From assembly GCA_029262195.1 (NCBI GenBank), contig JAJCZX010000013.1, positions 1 through 52,500 on the forward strand: a stretch of 52,500 bases of DNA, read 5' to 3'. The position numbers were made by a program, and so were the translations under genes. The notes beneath the pieces are model-generated. The model was not told the origin of the DNA. It made no database searches and saw only the letters and a program-made list of their open reading frames with translations. Below are positions 14,341 to 24,128 of the stretch, in pieces. The stretch comes from Gemmatimonadota bacterium. Its GTDB lineage: Bacteria; Gemmatimonadota; Gemmatimonadetes; Gemmatimonadales; GWC2-71-9. The stretch's first letter is position 1; the number at the start of each line of letters is the position of its first letter.

Positions 14341-15777
14341 ATGACGTGGAACGACTACAACGCTTCAACAACCTTGCCCGTCCCGGGACCAGGGGACACG
14401 TACCGCACCAGCAACCACGATATCGAAAACGTACTGGCGGAATTCAAACGAATCGAAGAGCCAGGCAACTATCTACGGTTATGGGACGGAGGACAAATCC
14501 CGGAAAGGCGCTATACAGCACACGTAGAAAACAACCTGGGATTTCAAAATCACCTCCAGGGATTCCAGAGGCTTCGCAACGGAAAGTATGCCGTTTTATC
14601 CGGTGGAGACCTCCACAACGAAAATGGGTTGGGACCGGCCTCTCATGTCTTCGTCGTCAAGATGGACCAACGCCCGGCGCGAGGCCCGTGGGGCTCGAAC
14701 GTCCTACAAAGAGGTTTTCCACCCGTTGAGGATAAGATCGTCAGAGTAATTGGGCTGGACAACGCCATGTGGCATGCGGGGGGAATGCAGATTCTCGGCG
14801 ATATTCTGGTAGTGCCGATAGAACGCAGTGACCCGCCAGAATCTCGTGTTGTGTTTTTGAATCTGGCCAAGCCAGAAACGCCGCAACGCTTTGCGATGAC
14901 CGTAGAGCGAGACGATAGAAAGGCCGCTGCAACAGCTCTCACCAGACTCGCCAATCGTCACTACCTACTGGCGGTTTGGAACGCCGGAATCCTGGAGTTC
15001 TATCTGTCTAACACCGCCAAGCTTGAAGATGGATTTGGTTTACCAGCGTCGTGGCACAAAGAAGATGTGAAAGCAGGCCCTGGCCAGGACGCCAACTTCA
15101 GCGACTTCCAAACACTTAACTTCATAGAACAAACTGACGGCAAGCTCTTTCTCATTGGCCTTCACAACACATCGTCAGCAGCCCCAACCGTGCCGGGTAG
15201 AGATTACGCCGACCTCTATCGAGTAACGCTTCCCGCGTCCCTGAGAGGTCCGAGCCCCGTCCTCAACGTCCCTACTATTACCAAGATCGCGAAACAACAT
15301 CTCCTCTGTCACAACCAACAGTGCAACATGGACGGAGCAGCCGGAACTTATGTTGACCACCGGGGCCGCTTGCACGCCTACTCCACATGGCATTGGCGCA
15401 GCGACGATCTCTTGAGAGTCAACGAGTTTCCCGGAGGTCTGCGAGTCGACGACGCGGGAATCAGCTCAATATCGGATGGACGCATCGATTTGTATGAGGA
15501 CAACAACTTCAAAGGGCGACGACTTTCTCTCGTCGGAAAACGTCCACAGGCAAGGATTTCCCATTACCGGGCGGTCAGTGTGCAGGGTGGGACGTTCGAC
15601 AACAAGGTGTCGTCGTGTCGCTTCCAACTGCCGACAGGACATACGTACACTCTTTACGAAGATCCAGATTTTGAAGGCGAGGGACTGATGCTGATAGGAT
15701 CAGGAAAAGTCGAGGAGATCAAGAACCTGAAACGGGACCATGGGTTGAAGAGGGTGCGGTCATCGAAATTTGAATAA
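14341..15777 (+). CDS. Unknown protein with C-terminal beta/gamma-crystallin domain
   Basis: 478 residues; start ATG 14341 has GGGAG seven bases upstream. The first ~370 residues resemble no enzyme I can name; they contain repeated Trp/Gly-rich strands that may form a beta-propeller. Residues about 380-478 hold two crystallin-type Greek-key motifs: IDLYEDNNFKGRRLSL and YTLYEDPDFEGEGLMLIG, with FDNKVSSC between them. DNKVSS fits the double-clamp calcium site pattern (N/D)(N/D)xx(S/T)S, so calcium binding is plausible. No signal peptide is visible. Its place right behind the dipeptidase suggests cotranscription, but a functional link is speculative. Confidence 0.75.
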   Translation: MTWNDYNASTTLPVPGPGDTYRTSNHDIENVLAEFKRIEEPGNYLRLWDGGQIPERRYTAHVENNLGFQNHLQGFQRLRNGKYAVLSGGDLHNENGLGPASHVFVVKMDQRPARGPWGSNVLQRGFPPVEDKIVRVIGLDNAMWHAGGMQILGDILVVPIERSDPPESRVVFLNLAKPETPQRFAMTVERDDRKAAATALTRLANRHYLLAVWNAGILEFYLSNTAKLEDGFGLPASWHKEDVKAGPGQDANFSDFQTLNFIEQTDGKLFLIGLHNTSSAAPTVPGRDYADLYRVTLPASLRGPSPVLNVPTITKIAKQHLLCHNQQCNMDGAAGTYVDHRGRLHAYSTWHWRSDDLLRVNEFPGGLRVDDAGISSISDGRIDLYEDNNFKGRRLSLVGKRPQARISHYRAVSVQGGTFDNKVSSCRFQLPTGHTYTLYEDPDFEGEGLMLIGSGKVEEIKNLKRDHGLKRVRSSKFE

Positions 15778-15820
15778 GAGAGAAGTTAGAAGACAGAAGT
15801 GTGAAGTTAGAAGTCCTGTG

Positions 15821-16750
15821 CTATTCACCCTCATCTGGCTCGTCTGGAAACGGTATTTCTAATTTCATTCCGTCTCTTACTACTACCGTGTTTGGAAACA
15901 CCTCTTTGGCTTCATCCAGGAGCGGATAGAAGTCTGTAGAGAACCTGGCGCTAAGGTGAGTGATCGCCAACTTCTTCACACCGGCGCTTAATGCAACCTG
16001 GGCAGCGCCCCGGGCAGTCGAGTGAGATGTGTCGTTCGCTCGTTCTTCCTCCTCCGAGGTGAACGTACCATCGTGGATCAAAAGGTCTGCGCCGAGAGAT
16101 ATGTCCACTACGTCTTTGCACGGCTTGGTGTCGCCGGTAAAGACTACCTTGCGACCCGGACGCGGGTCTCCGACAAGATCACTCGGCCCAATTGATGTCC
16201 CATCGTCCAGCGTCACTGTTTCACCCCTGTGCAGTTTGCCCCACAACGGCCCTTCGGGTACGCCCATCTCGCGGGCTTTGTCTGGACTGAACCGGCCGAG
16301 GCGTTGGTGCTCGACGAGGGCATACCCTACAGCGTTCCTTCCATGGTCGGCACGAAAAACAACGATGTCGTATTCGCCACGGTCAAACTTGTCTCCGGGT
16401 TTCACTTCGATGATTTCGACAGGAAAGGGTATGCGTTCAAAGCCGAGCGAGACCATCTGTCCCAGTATTTTCTCGGCGCCCGCCGGTCCGTACAGCGTCA
16501 TCGGCTCGGTGCGACCCTGAAGACCGAAAGTCCGGAGCAAACCAGCAAGGCCCAGATAATGGTCCGCGTGATAGTGCGTAACAAAAATGTCGGCGAGAGT
16601 GAAAGAGACACCGTAACGCATCATCTGACGCTGAGTGCCTTCGCCACAGTCAAACATCAACGTTTCGCCTTCGCGCGCGATTGTAATAGACGTGACGTTG
16701 CGCTCTACGGTGGGGCGTGCGGCGGACGTACCCAGAAAAGTTACCTGCAC
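15821..16750 (-). CDS. rnz: Ribonuclease Z
   Basis: tRNA 3'-processing endonuclease of the metallo-beta-lactamase fold, 309 residues, normal length. The zinc motif HYHADH (in VTHYHADHYLGLAGLL) is at about residues 60-65; FDCGEGTQRQ, VFTGDTKPC, HDGTFTSEEEERA, HSTARGAA and ITHLSARF are further signatures. RFSPDKAREMGVPEGP is the substrate-binding arm region. The GTG start at 16750 is preceded by AGGTAG and lies 8 bases after the mlaD stop, so it ends the long minus-strand run. Both tRNAs in this window lack encoded CCA, so RNase Z processing would apply to them. Confidence 0.96.
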   Translation of the reverse strand: MQVTFLGTSAARPTVERNVTSITIAREGETLMFDCGEGTQRQMMRYGVSFTLADIFVTHYHADHYLGLAGLLRTFGLQGRTEPMTLYGPAGAEKILGQMVSLGFERIPFPVEIIEVKPGDKFDRGEYDIVVFRADHGRNAVGYALVEHQRLGRFSPDKAREMGVPEGPLWGKLHRGETVTLDDGTSIGPSDLVGDPRPGRKVVFTGDTKPCKDVVDISLGADLLIHDGTFTSEEEERANDTSHSTARGAAQVALSAGVKKLAITHLSARFSTDFYPLLDEAKEVFPNTVVVRDGMKLEIPFPDEPDEGE

Positions 16751-16758
16751 CGGGCTAC

Positions 16759-17655
16759 CTAAAAAATCGAAGCTTTGATGTTGACATACCTACCCGGCCG
16801 ATCGCGAATATCGTCCAACAATAGGCGGAGCGAAGTCAAAACTTCATGGGCATCCACCGCCATTGTCGAGTCGTTGAGCATCCGAGCAATGGTGCCCTGA
16901 CCGCTGTCGACCTTTACCGCGATAGAGGCAAGCGTCTCACTGATCCCGTCTAACCCCTCGACCATTTCATCGAGGTTAGCGGTAATGTCGTCGAGTCTGC
17001 TTACGGAGGAATCCAGCGCCGGGTTCGCAATGACCGAATCAAGTCGCGCTGCGACACTCTGCAGAGACGCCATCGTCGCTGTCGCGTTTGCCATCATCGG
17101 ACTTTGGTCAAAACTGGCGATCATCTCGAGGGCTTGTTGCGCCGCACCCATCGTTTGTTGCAACCCCAAAATGGTTTCGTCAGAAAGAATACGTTGCAAC
17201 CCTGTCAAAACATCGGCAGCCTGATCTGCCAGCGCTGCGGCGTTGCTCATCACCGGCACCTCTTTAGTGCCAACCAGCACCTGACCTTCGGGCCAGAGGT
17301 TTTCGGAACTGCCGGGATCGTATTCGATTTTCTGAGCTCCGAAGAAGTCGAGCATGGCAATGCGTACGGTGGCATCTGCCCTGGGTCTGGCTGACTCAAC
17401 AACCACAATATCAACCATCACCCGTCCGGGACCCTGGAGGTTCACACCACCAACGCGGCCCACCGCTACCCCCGAAATCAAAACAGGGTCTCCTTCCTTC
17501 AGGCCCGTAACGTCGTCCATTTGCACGGCCAGCGTGATGGAAGGCCCTGTGCCGAAGTCCCGACCATTTAACCAGGCGAGGCTCGCAAAGAAAATCACGA
17601 TGGCCGCTATGACCAGAAACCCGACGCTTACTTCTCGTTTGTAATAAATGTCCAT
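16759..17655 (-). CDS. mlaD: MlaD-like MCE-domain protein
   Basis: Periplasmic lipid-binding subunit of an Mla-type phospholipid transporter. A single N-terminal membrane helix (about residues 10-28, VGFLVIAAIVIFFASLAWL) anchors it; the MCE domain follows (about 40-115, with VTGLKEGDPVLISGVAVG RV). The C-terminal 150 residues are helical with repeated polar spacing, as in MCE proteins with a long tail. It is 298 residues and starts 3 bases after the mlaF stop. No mlaC or mlaB gene is seen in the window. Confidence 0.92.
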   Translation of the reverse strand: MDIYYKREVSVGFLVIAAIVIFFASLAWLNGRDFGTGPSITLAVQMDDVTGLKEGDPVLISGVAVGRVGGVNLQGPGRVMVDIVVVESARPRADATVRIAMLDFFGAQKIEYDPGSSENLWPEGQVLVGTKEVPVMSNAAALADQAADVLTGLQRILSDETILGLQQTMGAAQQALEMIASFDQSPMMANATATMASLQSVAARLDSVIANPALDSSVSRLDDITANLDEMVEGLDGISETLASIAVKVDSGQGTIARMLNDSTMAVDAHEVLTSLRLLLDDIRDRPGRYVNIKASIF

Positions 17656-17658
17656 AGT

Positions 17659-18423
17659 CTAATTAACGGGCTTGTATTCGCCGGTTGTCATCCCGAAATC
17701 TCGTTCCAAAAATTGTGCGACCGCTTCATCTTCGCTGTTTGCAAACTCCTCCGGTGTGCCGAAAGCTCTGATCACACCATGATGCAACAAAGCAAGACGG
17801 TCGGCCACACGGAACCCTCCACGCACATCGTGAGTGACCATGACACTGGTAACCCCCAACTCGTTCTGCAATTTTTTCACGAGAGAATCGATGATGTCCG
17901 CGTTCACCGGATCCAAACCCGACGTGGGTTCGTCGTAAAGGAGGTACTTAGGTTCTCCGGCGATTGCTCTTGCGATTCCCACCCTTTTTTTCATGCCGCC
18001 CGAAAGCTCAGACGGGAATTTCTTCTCTGTATCGATGGGTAGGTTCACCAACTCCAGGCAATCTGAGACTCTATTCCTGCAGTACGAATCGTCGGACAAA
18101 CACATGCTGTCCGTTATGCCCAGCTTGATGTTTTCATACACCGATTCCGAATCAAAGAGGGCTCCGTTTTGAAAAACGTAACCTATCCGATTCCGGAGAT
18201 TGGCAAGATTCTTCCGACGCAGCGTACCCACCCTGAGCCCGTCAACCTCAACGTGTCCACGATCCGGATGAAGTAGACCGTTGATGTGCTTCAGAAGTAC
18301 ACTCTTGCCAGCTCCGGAGTAACCCAGAAGAGCAACGGTTTCACCGGACTTGATCGAGAGGTTCACTCCATCCAGTATCGTCTGGTCCCCGAAACGCTTG
18401 CAAACATCGTGCATCTCAATCAT
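17659..18423 (-). CDS. mlaF: MlaF-like ABC transporter ATPase
   Basis: ATP-binding subunit of the lipid transporter, 254 residues from the ATG at 18423. That start overlaps the mlaE stop as ATGA, and the protein then begins [14 protein letters not shown], the normal ABC start; longer in-frame starts are merely inside mlaE. Walker A is GYSGAGKS, the signature is [15 protein letters not shown], and Walker B is [12 protein letters not shown], all intact. The switch His is in VMVTHD. Acts at the inner membrane with MlaE. Confidence 0.96.
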   Translation of the reverse strand: MIEMHDVCKRFGDQTILDGVNLSIKSGETVALLGYSGAGKSVLLKHINGLLHPDRGHVEVDGLRVGTLRRKNLANLRNRIGYVFQNGALFDSESVYENIKLGITDSMCLSDDSYCRNRVSDCLELVNLPIDTEKKFPSELSGGMKKRVGIARAIAGEPKYLLYDEPTSGLDPVNADIIDSLVKKLQNELGVTSVMVTHDVRGGFRVADRLALLHHGVIRAFGTPEEFANSEDEAVAQFLERDFGMTTGEYKPVN

Positions 18424-19205
18424 TGGAGTAACAACTGAGCGAGTATCGCGTCCAAAAACAGAATCAGCACAGATGCGCTTACTACGGCGACCGTGGTTGC
18501 GCGCCCGACACCTTCGGCCCCTTTTTGCGTCGTGTAGCCCACGTAACACGGCACCAGAGTGATCGCCAAGCCAAAGAAGAAGCTCTTGATCATAGAGTAC
18601 CAGAGATCCCAATCTCTAAAAAAGGCACGTGCACCATACACAAATTCTGCGTCGGTAATTCCCAGAGAACTTTTTGCCGCCAACCAACCCGCAATAATAC
18701 CTATGAAGTCGGCAAAAACTACGAGCACCGGCAGCATCAGAGTTCCGGCCAGCACCCGCGGAAGCAAAAGATGCGACATCGGGGAACGACCGAGACTTTC
18801 CAACGCATCTATCTGCTCGGTCACACGCATCGTACCCAGCTCCGCAGCGTATCTCGCACCTATACGCCCGGCCAGAACCATGGCGGTCAACACGGGACCC
18901 AGCTCCAGAATCAACGACTCGACGATCATGCTTGCCGCGAAGTAGAGAGGTATCTGGGCGTCAAACTGGTATCCGGCCTGGAGAGAAGTAACCGCGCCAG
19001 CGAACGCAGCTGTTATCATGACGATAAACATCGAGCCCACACCGACGCCCATCGCCTGGTCCATCGCGCGCGGAAGCCAGATTCGCCATTCAGGGACCGC
19101 ACGGACTAACTCAACCGTGAGATAGGAAATGCGGCCCACATGGCTCGCAGCCCCAAGGGTGCGTCGGCCCACGAAGCGACCCGCTTGAGCTACCGTATTA
19201 AACAC
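18420..19205 (-). CDS. mlaE: MlaE-like ABC transporter permease
   Basis: Integral inner-membrane permease of the Mla family, 261 residues, with about five membrane helices. The conserved segment [20 protein letters not shown] followed by [16 protein letters not shown] is diagnostic. The GTG start at 19205 has GAGG seven bases upstream and is 32 bases beyond the preceding gene, the only longer gap in this part of the run. Works with MlaF and MlaD to move phospholipid between inner membrane and periplasm. Confidence 0.96.
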   Translation of the reverse strand: MFNTVAQAGRFVGRRTLGAASHVGRISYLTVELVRAVPEWRIWLPRAMDQAMGVGVGSMFIVMITAAFAGAVTSLQAGYQFDAQIPLYFAASMIVESLILELGPVLTAMVLAGRIGARYAAELGTMRVTEQIDALESLGRSPMSHLLLPRVLAGTLMLPVLVVFADFIGIIAGWLAAKSSLGITDAEFVYGARAFFRDWDLWYSMIKSFFFGLAITLVPCYVGYTTQKGAEGVGRATTVAVVSASVLILFLDAILAQLLLQ

Positions 19206-19237
19206 GAACTTGCCTCGACATGCCGGACATCAGCATG

Positions 19238-19690
19238 TCATGCGACACCCCAGACAGATGCGATTATCAGCAAACCCGCTATTGAGGACGCCATTATCTG
19301 CCGCTTTCGCAGTTGGGTTAGAATGGCATCTTGCTCAGGCCCCGAACCAGACTTGATGATGGCCGCACGACGATTCGCAGTTGGCAGGCTGACGGCCACC
19401 ATCAGAACAGCGGCTATGAGACCACCAACTTGCATCGTCGCCATACCTGGAGTTCCAAGCCGATCTCCTCCACCCGCAGTAACGATGTTAGTGGTGAGGA
19501 CTACGCCTGAGAGGAGCGTAAGCACGGCACCCGGTGCAATAACCAGGGCGTGAACGCGGGCAAGCAGGCGGTAGACCACTACTCGTGCTTCGTGGGAATC
19601 TGCTTTGCTGGAAAAACCGATCAGCATGGCTGCCACACCACCACCCAGCCACAGCATAGGTCCTATTAAATGGAGAAAACGAATTAACAT
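19238..19690 (-). CDS. Small integral membrane protein, DUF2269-like
   Basis: 150 residues with four hydrophobic helices (about 5-25, 45-68, 85-105 and 132-150). The start MLIRFLHLIGPMLWLGGGVAA has the conserved helix-1 His and WLGGG seen in small membrane proteins of the DUF2269/CopD-like group. Function unknown. It overlaps the DUF2203 gene by seven bases and precedes mlaE by 32. Confidence 0.65.
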   Translation of the reverse strand: MLIRFLHLIGPMLWLGGGVAAMLIGFSSKADSHEARVVVYRLLARVHALVIAPGAVLTLLSGVVLTTNIVTAGGGDRLGTPGMATMQVGGLIAAVLMVAVSLPTANRRAAIIKSGSGPEQDAILTQLRKRQIMASSIAGLLIIASVWGVA

Positions 19691-20103
19691 TGTTGGGTCA
19701 ACTCCGGGGGAACGGGCTGCCTGCCGGCAAACCCTCCATCGATTTCATGCCAGTTGTTCACCGAATCCTCGCCGAACTTCCAACATAGAAAAACATCACG
19801 GCCGTCCATCTTCGAATAAAAGTCGACAAGGCCGTCATCAAATCCTTTCAATACGCATCCCACCTGAGTGAGTTCTTCGATATAACAATTGATGCGTTTG
19901 GCAATTTCCTCGACCGCCTCCCTGGCCTCCGCATGGGATTCCGGTTCAATCGTCGAGCTGTCCGAGCCTACCACTAACTCGTAGTTTCGCACACGGTCCT
20001 GCCACTCCGCATACGAATCCAAAATGTCGGACACAACTTTCGTGACAAACGGAAGAGCCGCATTGGCCTCTTCCAGAGTGAAGTATTTGATCGGGTCTGC
20101 CAT
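19684..20103 (-). CDS. DUF2203 family protein
   Basis: 139 residues, soluble. The start YFTLEEANAALPFVTKVVSD, the central GCVLKGFDDGLVDFYSKMDG and the end VFLCWKFGEDSVNNWHEIDGG are the family signature. Function is unknown; a conserved Trp/His-bearing motif suggests ligand binding. It starts two bases after the patatin stop and overlaps the next gene by seven bases, so it is translated from the same message. Confidence 0.88.
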   Translation of the reverse strand: MADPIKYFTLEEANAALPFVTKVVSDILDSYAEWQDRVRNYELVVGSDSSTIEPESHAEAREAVEEIAKRINCYIEELTQVGCVLKGFDDGLVDFYSKMDGRDVFLCWKFGEDSVNNWHEIDGGFAGRQPVPPELTQQC

Positions 20104-20105
20104 AA

Positions 20106-20930
20106 CTACCTTATTCCCGCCTCATTCAACTCCCGAGCGGCGGCTCGAAACCCCTCTTCCACAAAACTAACAACCTTTTCGACTGAAAAAGTTGCGTCAT
20201 GGTCCACGGTGGGTCGGACTGAAACGAACTGGCAACCCTCAGGTGGCTGCCAGGTTTTCAGTTTCGTTTCGGTCTGCACTCCCATCATTATCCGAGTCGA
20301 AAGATCGTGAGCTTCGATCAAGCTATGGTTTTCTTTCACGTCATAGGTTTCGTCGAATGGAACAGGTCCGACCATCACCGAGAAAATGATGTCGGGTTTG
20401 AACGGGGTGGCCAGCTCAAGGGGAAGCACCGAACGCAGTCCGCCATCGTAATAGTGGCGTCCCCCGATCGTGGCTGGCGGAAAAAAAACCGGAAGCGCAC
20501 AAGAAGCATAAAGCGTTTCAACCAGCGGTGCGTTATCGACACCTCCGGCTCCAAAAAGCGTCAACTCCCCGCTGGCAGCGTCAACTGCGGTTACCGTAAG
20601 CGGGGTTTTTAGCGCATCGTAGGAATCGGTCGACAACATCTCCGAGATAGTCTCTTTGAGCGGACGATCACTCAGCAAACTATCGGTGAACGGACCCAGC
20701 AACGCCCGGATTGAAGGGCTCGCCACATCGTTCCGGGAGAGGCTCGTCATTTTTTGCAACAACTCCGAATATTCGGTGCCGCTGGCAAATGCTGCGGCAA
20801 CTACCGCCCCCATCGACGTACCTACGTAGTGGACCACCTCAACGTCGCGTTCGGAAAGGGCTCGCAACGCCCCGATTTGAGCGGCGGCCTTGGCGCCACC
20901 TCCACTGAGAACACACGCTACTCGTTTCAA
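20106..20930 (-). CDS. Patatin-like phospholipase (RssA-type)
   Basis: Serine lipid acyl hydrolase with a Ser-Asp dyad, 274 residues. The oxyanion loop is SGGGAKAAAQIG near the start, the nucleophile elbow is GTSMG (about residues 39-43), and the Asp is in the YYDGGLRS segment. The TTG start at 20930 overlaps the thioesterase stop as TTGA and has GGAGG seven bases upstream. No signal peptide is present. Beside a thioesterase and the Mla genes it may take part in membrane lipid turnover, which is inference. Confidence 0.92.
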   Translation of the reverse strand: MKRVACVLSGGGAKAAAQIGALRALSERDVEVVHYVGTSMGAVVAAAFASGTEYSELLQKMTSLSRNDVASPSIRALLGPFTDSLLSDRPLKETISEMLSTDSYDALKTPLTVTAVDAASGELTLFGAGGVDNAPLVETLYASCALPVFFPPATIGGRHYYDGGLRSVLPLELATPFKPDIIFSVMVGPVPFDETYDVKENHSLIEAHDLSTRIMMGVQTETKLKTWQPPEGCQFVSVRPTVDHDATFSVEKVVSFVEEGFRAAARELNEAGIR

Positions 20931-21433
20931 GTGGCTCCCTCCTGCGATCGCGCCTCTGCCCTGCGCTCGTTCATCCTCAGGCGCCGGCGTTCGCTCGCTG
21001 CAGCATGCCGTCTAATTTCGTCATCAGATTCAAGAACCATTTCAGGTACGCCAACCGGTTTGCCCGCTCTGTCGATTGCAACGAACGTGACGTAGCAGCT
21101 ATTCGTATGTCGCTTCCTACCGGTTAAGAGGTTCTCGGCTTCAATACGCACACCGACCTCCATCGAAGTGGTACCGACAAAATTCACACTCGACTTGGCG
21201 GTCACGAGTTCACCCACATAAATCGGTTCATGAAAGTCTACACGGTCGAACGAGACGGTTACGCAGGTTTTTCGGGCGTGCCTGATCGCGGCAACGGCCG
21301 CAACCCGATCAACCAGCGATAACACTACCCCTCCGAAAACATTGCCAAGGTTGTTGGCCATGTTAGGCATCATCAACTCCGACATCGTCGCGGTCGATTC
21401 AGAGCACGGCCGTGGCGGCGGTTTGTCGGGCAT
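20927..21433 (-). CDS. Acyl-CoA thioesterase (YciA/BFIT-type hotdog fold)
   Basis: About 168 residues from the ATG at 21433, chosen because it sits one base beyond the nadE stop and yields the family length; longer in-frame starts lie inside nadE. The hotdog signature NLGNVFGGVVLSLVDRVAAV contains the catalytic Asp, followed by FHEPIYVGELVTAKSSVNFV. Family members hydrolyse fatty acyl-CoA to free acid and CoA. The C-terminal tail (RRRLRMNERRAEARSQE) is charged and is an addition to the usual domain. Confidence 0.9.
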   Translation of the reverse strand: MPDKPPPRPCSESTATMSELMMPNMANNLGNVFGGVVLSLVDRVAAVAAIRHARKTCVTVSFDRVDFHEPIYVGELVTAKSSVNFVGTTSMEVGVRIEAENLLTGRKRHTNSCYVTFVAIDRAGKPVGVPEMVLESDDEIRRHAAASERRRLRMNERRAEARSQEGAT

Positions 21434-21434
21434 C

Positions 21435-23225
21435 TTAATAATCCACCGGTCGAAGATAGTACTCGCCGATCGCCGTCTGACTGACCATCGCCACTGTTGG
21501 CAAGCGACGTTTCCAGTGCGTGGTTTGAAGCCGCCGATTAACCAGAGCAACTTCTTCCGGCGAGAAGCCGAGCCCGGTAACACCAGCTTCCGTCATGCCA
21601 CGGATCAACCAGTACAGAATCCTGTCCGCTTTTTCGTAACTGATCCCAAGGTCACCTTCGTCGGTTTGCCCGGCCACCAGGTCAGCCGTGGCGGGTTTGG
21701 TCACAATTGATTCCGGTACGCCCATGTCTCGCGCCAGCTGCCATACCTGAGTTTTGAAAAGGTCACCGAGCGGATTCACCGAGGGCGAATCGTCCGCATG
21801 CCAGGTGAAGTAACCGAGCAAACGTTCGGTTTTGTTGCCGGTCCCGAGTGGTAGAGCCTTCAGGGCTGCCGAGTGATCAAACAGTGAAATCATTCGAGTC
21901 CGCGCCATGACGTTGCCTCTTCTCGTTGCATCGGCCGGGTGCGGAAGCGCAGAAAAATACCCGTCGACGGCAGCGGAAATATCTACCGTCACAAACTTTA
22001 TCCCCAACTCCTCGGCAACCAGACGCGCGTGGTCGGCAGATTCGGAGCTGGATGTAGAGTAGGGAAGATTCAGCCCGATCACGTTATCGGCACCGAGAGC
22101 ATCAACGGCCAGATAGGCAGTCAGAGCGCTATCGACGCCACCCGAAATCGCGACGATTCCTTTTTCAAACCCCCGGCGGTTCTTGACTTCATCGACCAAA
22201 AAAGTGGAGAGCCATTTTCTCAACAACCCCGAGTCCATTGCCAGAGGATCCGATTCATCGATAGCACCTGACATCCCGAAGGCACTGGGTCCCGGTGCCA
22301 TCACAGGAGAGGCGGTTACGTCCGCAGGTCCAAACTCCACCGGCGCAGAGTCCCGGTTTTTCAGGCTCTCAATCAGATGGGGCAGCTCAGCTTCAAGGTC
22401 AGATAACAGAGGTTGATCGGCTCGCACCCCGGTGATCTCATCGAGGGCAATACTGGCTGTCATCAACGTCTCTTCGAAAACCGGAGCGCTGGCGATTATG
22501 TCTCCAGAAGGGCCAGCGATAAGCGATCCACCCGGGAACCCTTTGCCTCCTTCGAATCCAACCAGATGTGCAAGCACAACAAAAATCGAATGTTCGCCGG
22601 ATACCGATCTGGCAATGTGTCCCCACTTCTCAACGCTGTCAGGCAGCGCGGAACCTCCGTTGTTCGCGGGGACCGGGCCACGGGCCGGAGAAGCACTCGG
22701 CACAATGAGAATTTGAGCACCATCAAGCGCCGCGATAGTGGGTACCAGAGAGTGCCAGGCATCTTCACAAATAACCATCGCCGCCCGTCCCCAGGGGGTA
22801 TCAAACGCCTGCACACTATGGCCGGGGTCGACAAACCGTTTTTCATCGAACACGCCGTAGGTGGGTAGAAAAATCTTACGGTGAACGTGCTTGATTCCGG
22901 GTGTTATGCCGCCGAGTGATGCGTAGAGGGCGGAGTTGTAATAACGATTGCGGTGTTGTTCGTAAAACCCGACCACCACATCGGGCGTTCGACTAAGTCC
23001 CCCGACTTGCTCCGAAAGGTCCCGGAATAGTGTGCCTGCGGAAACTGCCACGTCACGGACGCCGCCTTCAACGAAGTAGCCAGATGTCATCGTCTCCGGG
23101 AAAACGACCAGATCAGCAGGATCCTCCCCGGATACGGCCTGGGCTATAACCGATCCCATCCGTCGGAGGTTTTCGGAGTAGTCTCCCTTTTTCGGCCTTA
23201 TCTGGCCGATCGCGATGCGAATCAT
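21435..23225 (-). CDS. nadE: Glutamine-dependent NAD+ synthetase
   Basis: Two-domain enzyme that amidates nicotinic acid adenine dinucleotide to NAD+. Residues 1-270 are a nitrilase-type glutaminase: Glu in VFPETMTSGYF, Lys in HRKIFLPTYG, Cys in VICEDAWHS. Residues about 330-596 are the synthetase with the PP-loop ISGGVDSAL and GTGNKTERLLGYFTWHADD. At 596 residues it matches the bacterial two-domain form. Its start is 63 bases after the binding-protein gene, so it may have its own promoter inside the run. Confidence 0.96.
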   Translation of the reverse strand: MIRIAIGQIRPKKGDYSENLRRMGSVIAQAVSGEDPADLVVFPETMTSGYFVEGGVRDVAVSAGTLFRDLSEQVGGLSRTPDVVVGFYEQHRNRYYNSALYASLGGITPGIKHVHRKIFLPTYGVFDEKRFVDPGHSVQAFDTPWGRAAMVICEDAWHSLVPTIAALDGAQILIVPSASPARGPVPANNGGSALPDSVEKWGHIARSVSGEHSIFVVLAHLVGFEGGKGFPGGSLIAGPSGDIIASAPVFEETLMTASIALDEITGVRADQPLLSDLEAELPHLIESLKNRDSAPVEFGPADVTASPVMAPGPSAFGMSGAIDESDPLAMDSGLLRKWLSTFLVDEVKNRRGFEKGIVAISGGVDSALTAYLAVDALGADNVIGLNLPYSTSSSESADHARLVAEELGIKFVTVDISAAVDGYFSALPHPADATRRGNVMARTRMISLFDHSAALKALPLGTGNKTERLLGYFTWHADDSPSVNPLGDLFKTQVWQLARDMGVPESIVTKPATADLVAGQTDEGDLGISYEKADRILYWLIRGMTEAGVTGLGFSPEEVALVNRRLQTTHWKRRLPTVAMVSQTAIGEYYLRPVDY

Positions 23226-23288
23226 AACTGCATCAAGATAGCGGGAGTTTGGGAATTATCGAAACTCAATTGCCCGGTGATGACAGCC

Positions 23289-24128
23289 TCAATCCACGTC
23301 GGGAATAAACAAGGGCCTGCCAAACTCGGCGACACCGTATTCTGAGATCATTTCTCGAACGTCGGCAGAAATCAAAAAGGCCCGGAGACGACGTGCTCCC
23401 TCGACATTCAAGCCATCAAAACGGGCCGGATTCACCAACATTACATGATAGGGGTTGTTCAACGCAGGGTCCCCAGAAACCATGATTTCCAGCCTGCTTC
23501 CAGTCGAGTGTCGCAAATAGGTGCCGATGTCAGACAGAATGTATGCTCTGATTTCATACGCCACCTGCAGGGAAGCGCTCATCCCCTGCCCGGATTCCCA
23601 GTACCAGCTCCGGTCCCTGCTCGGGCCACCCAACCGGTTCCATATGGTCAGTTCTTTGGCATGGGTACCCGAGTTATCTCCGCGCGACAAAAACCTGCTC
23701 CCGGATTGGGCGATCTTGGAAAAGGCTTCTACAGCGCTGGCCCCGCGCACCCCCGCCGGGTCCGACGAAGGGCCGACCACAACAAACTCGTTGTGCATCA
23801 AAGAAGTCCGGTCGACACCAAAGCCATCAGCCAAAAACTGTTCTTCACCCGACGGGTCATGCAAAATCAAAATGTCGGCTTCGCCCCGCCTGCCTAACTC
23901 CATTGCGTGGCCGCTACCAACAGCTACGACCCGGACGATATCTCCGGTTGCCTCGGAATACATCGGAAGCAAAACATCGAGCAGGCCGGCGTCTCGTACG
24001 GAGGTAGTTGTCGCCAGAACGACCTTGTTGTCGTTCTGAGCAAAACCGGGAATTGGCCCCACAATGGCGGAGAGAATCGCCAGAGCAACGACAGCAAAGG
24101 TTTTCAAATTAAGGCCAGTTTTGGTCAC
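23289..24128 (-). CDS. TupA/PstS-like extracellular substrate-binding protein (tungstate type), orphan
   Basis: 279 residues. A signal peptide (about residues 1-30, FAVVALAILSAIVG with cleavage near GFAQN) is followed by VVLATTTSVRDAGLLDVLLP, the opening of tungstate/molybdate-type binding proteins, and RGDNSGTHAKEL, their oxyanion loop. The usual permease and ATPase genes (tupB, tupC) are absent from both sides. The GTG start at 24128 overlaps the receiver gene as GTGA. The ligand could be tungstate, molybdate or another oxyanion. Orphan binding proteins sometimes act as sensors rather than importers. Confidence 0.82.
   Translation of the reverse strand: MTKTGLNLKTFAVVALAILSAIVGPIPGFAQNDNKVVLATTTSVRDAGLLDVLLPMYSEATGDIVRVVAVGSGHAMELGRRGEADILILHDPSGEEQFLADGFGVDRTSLMHNEFVVVGPSSDPAGVRGASAVEAFSKIAQSGSRFLSRGDNSGTHAKELTIWNRLGGPSRDRSWYWESGQGMSASLQVAYEIRAYILSDIGTYLRHSTGSRLEIMVSGDPALNNPYHVMLVNPARFDGLNVEGARRLRAFLISADVREMISEYGVAEFGRPLFIPDVD

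Noticed and set aside
23289..24128. Part of a tungstate ABC transporter operon
   Set aside because: No permease or ATPase gene of that type lies on either side; mlaE and mlaF in the same run belong to the lipid system.
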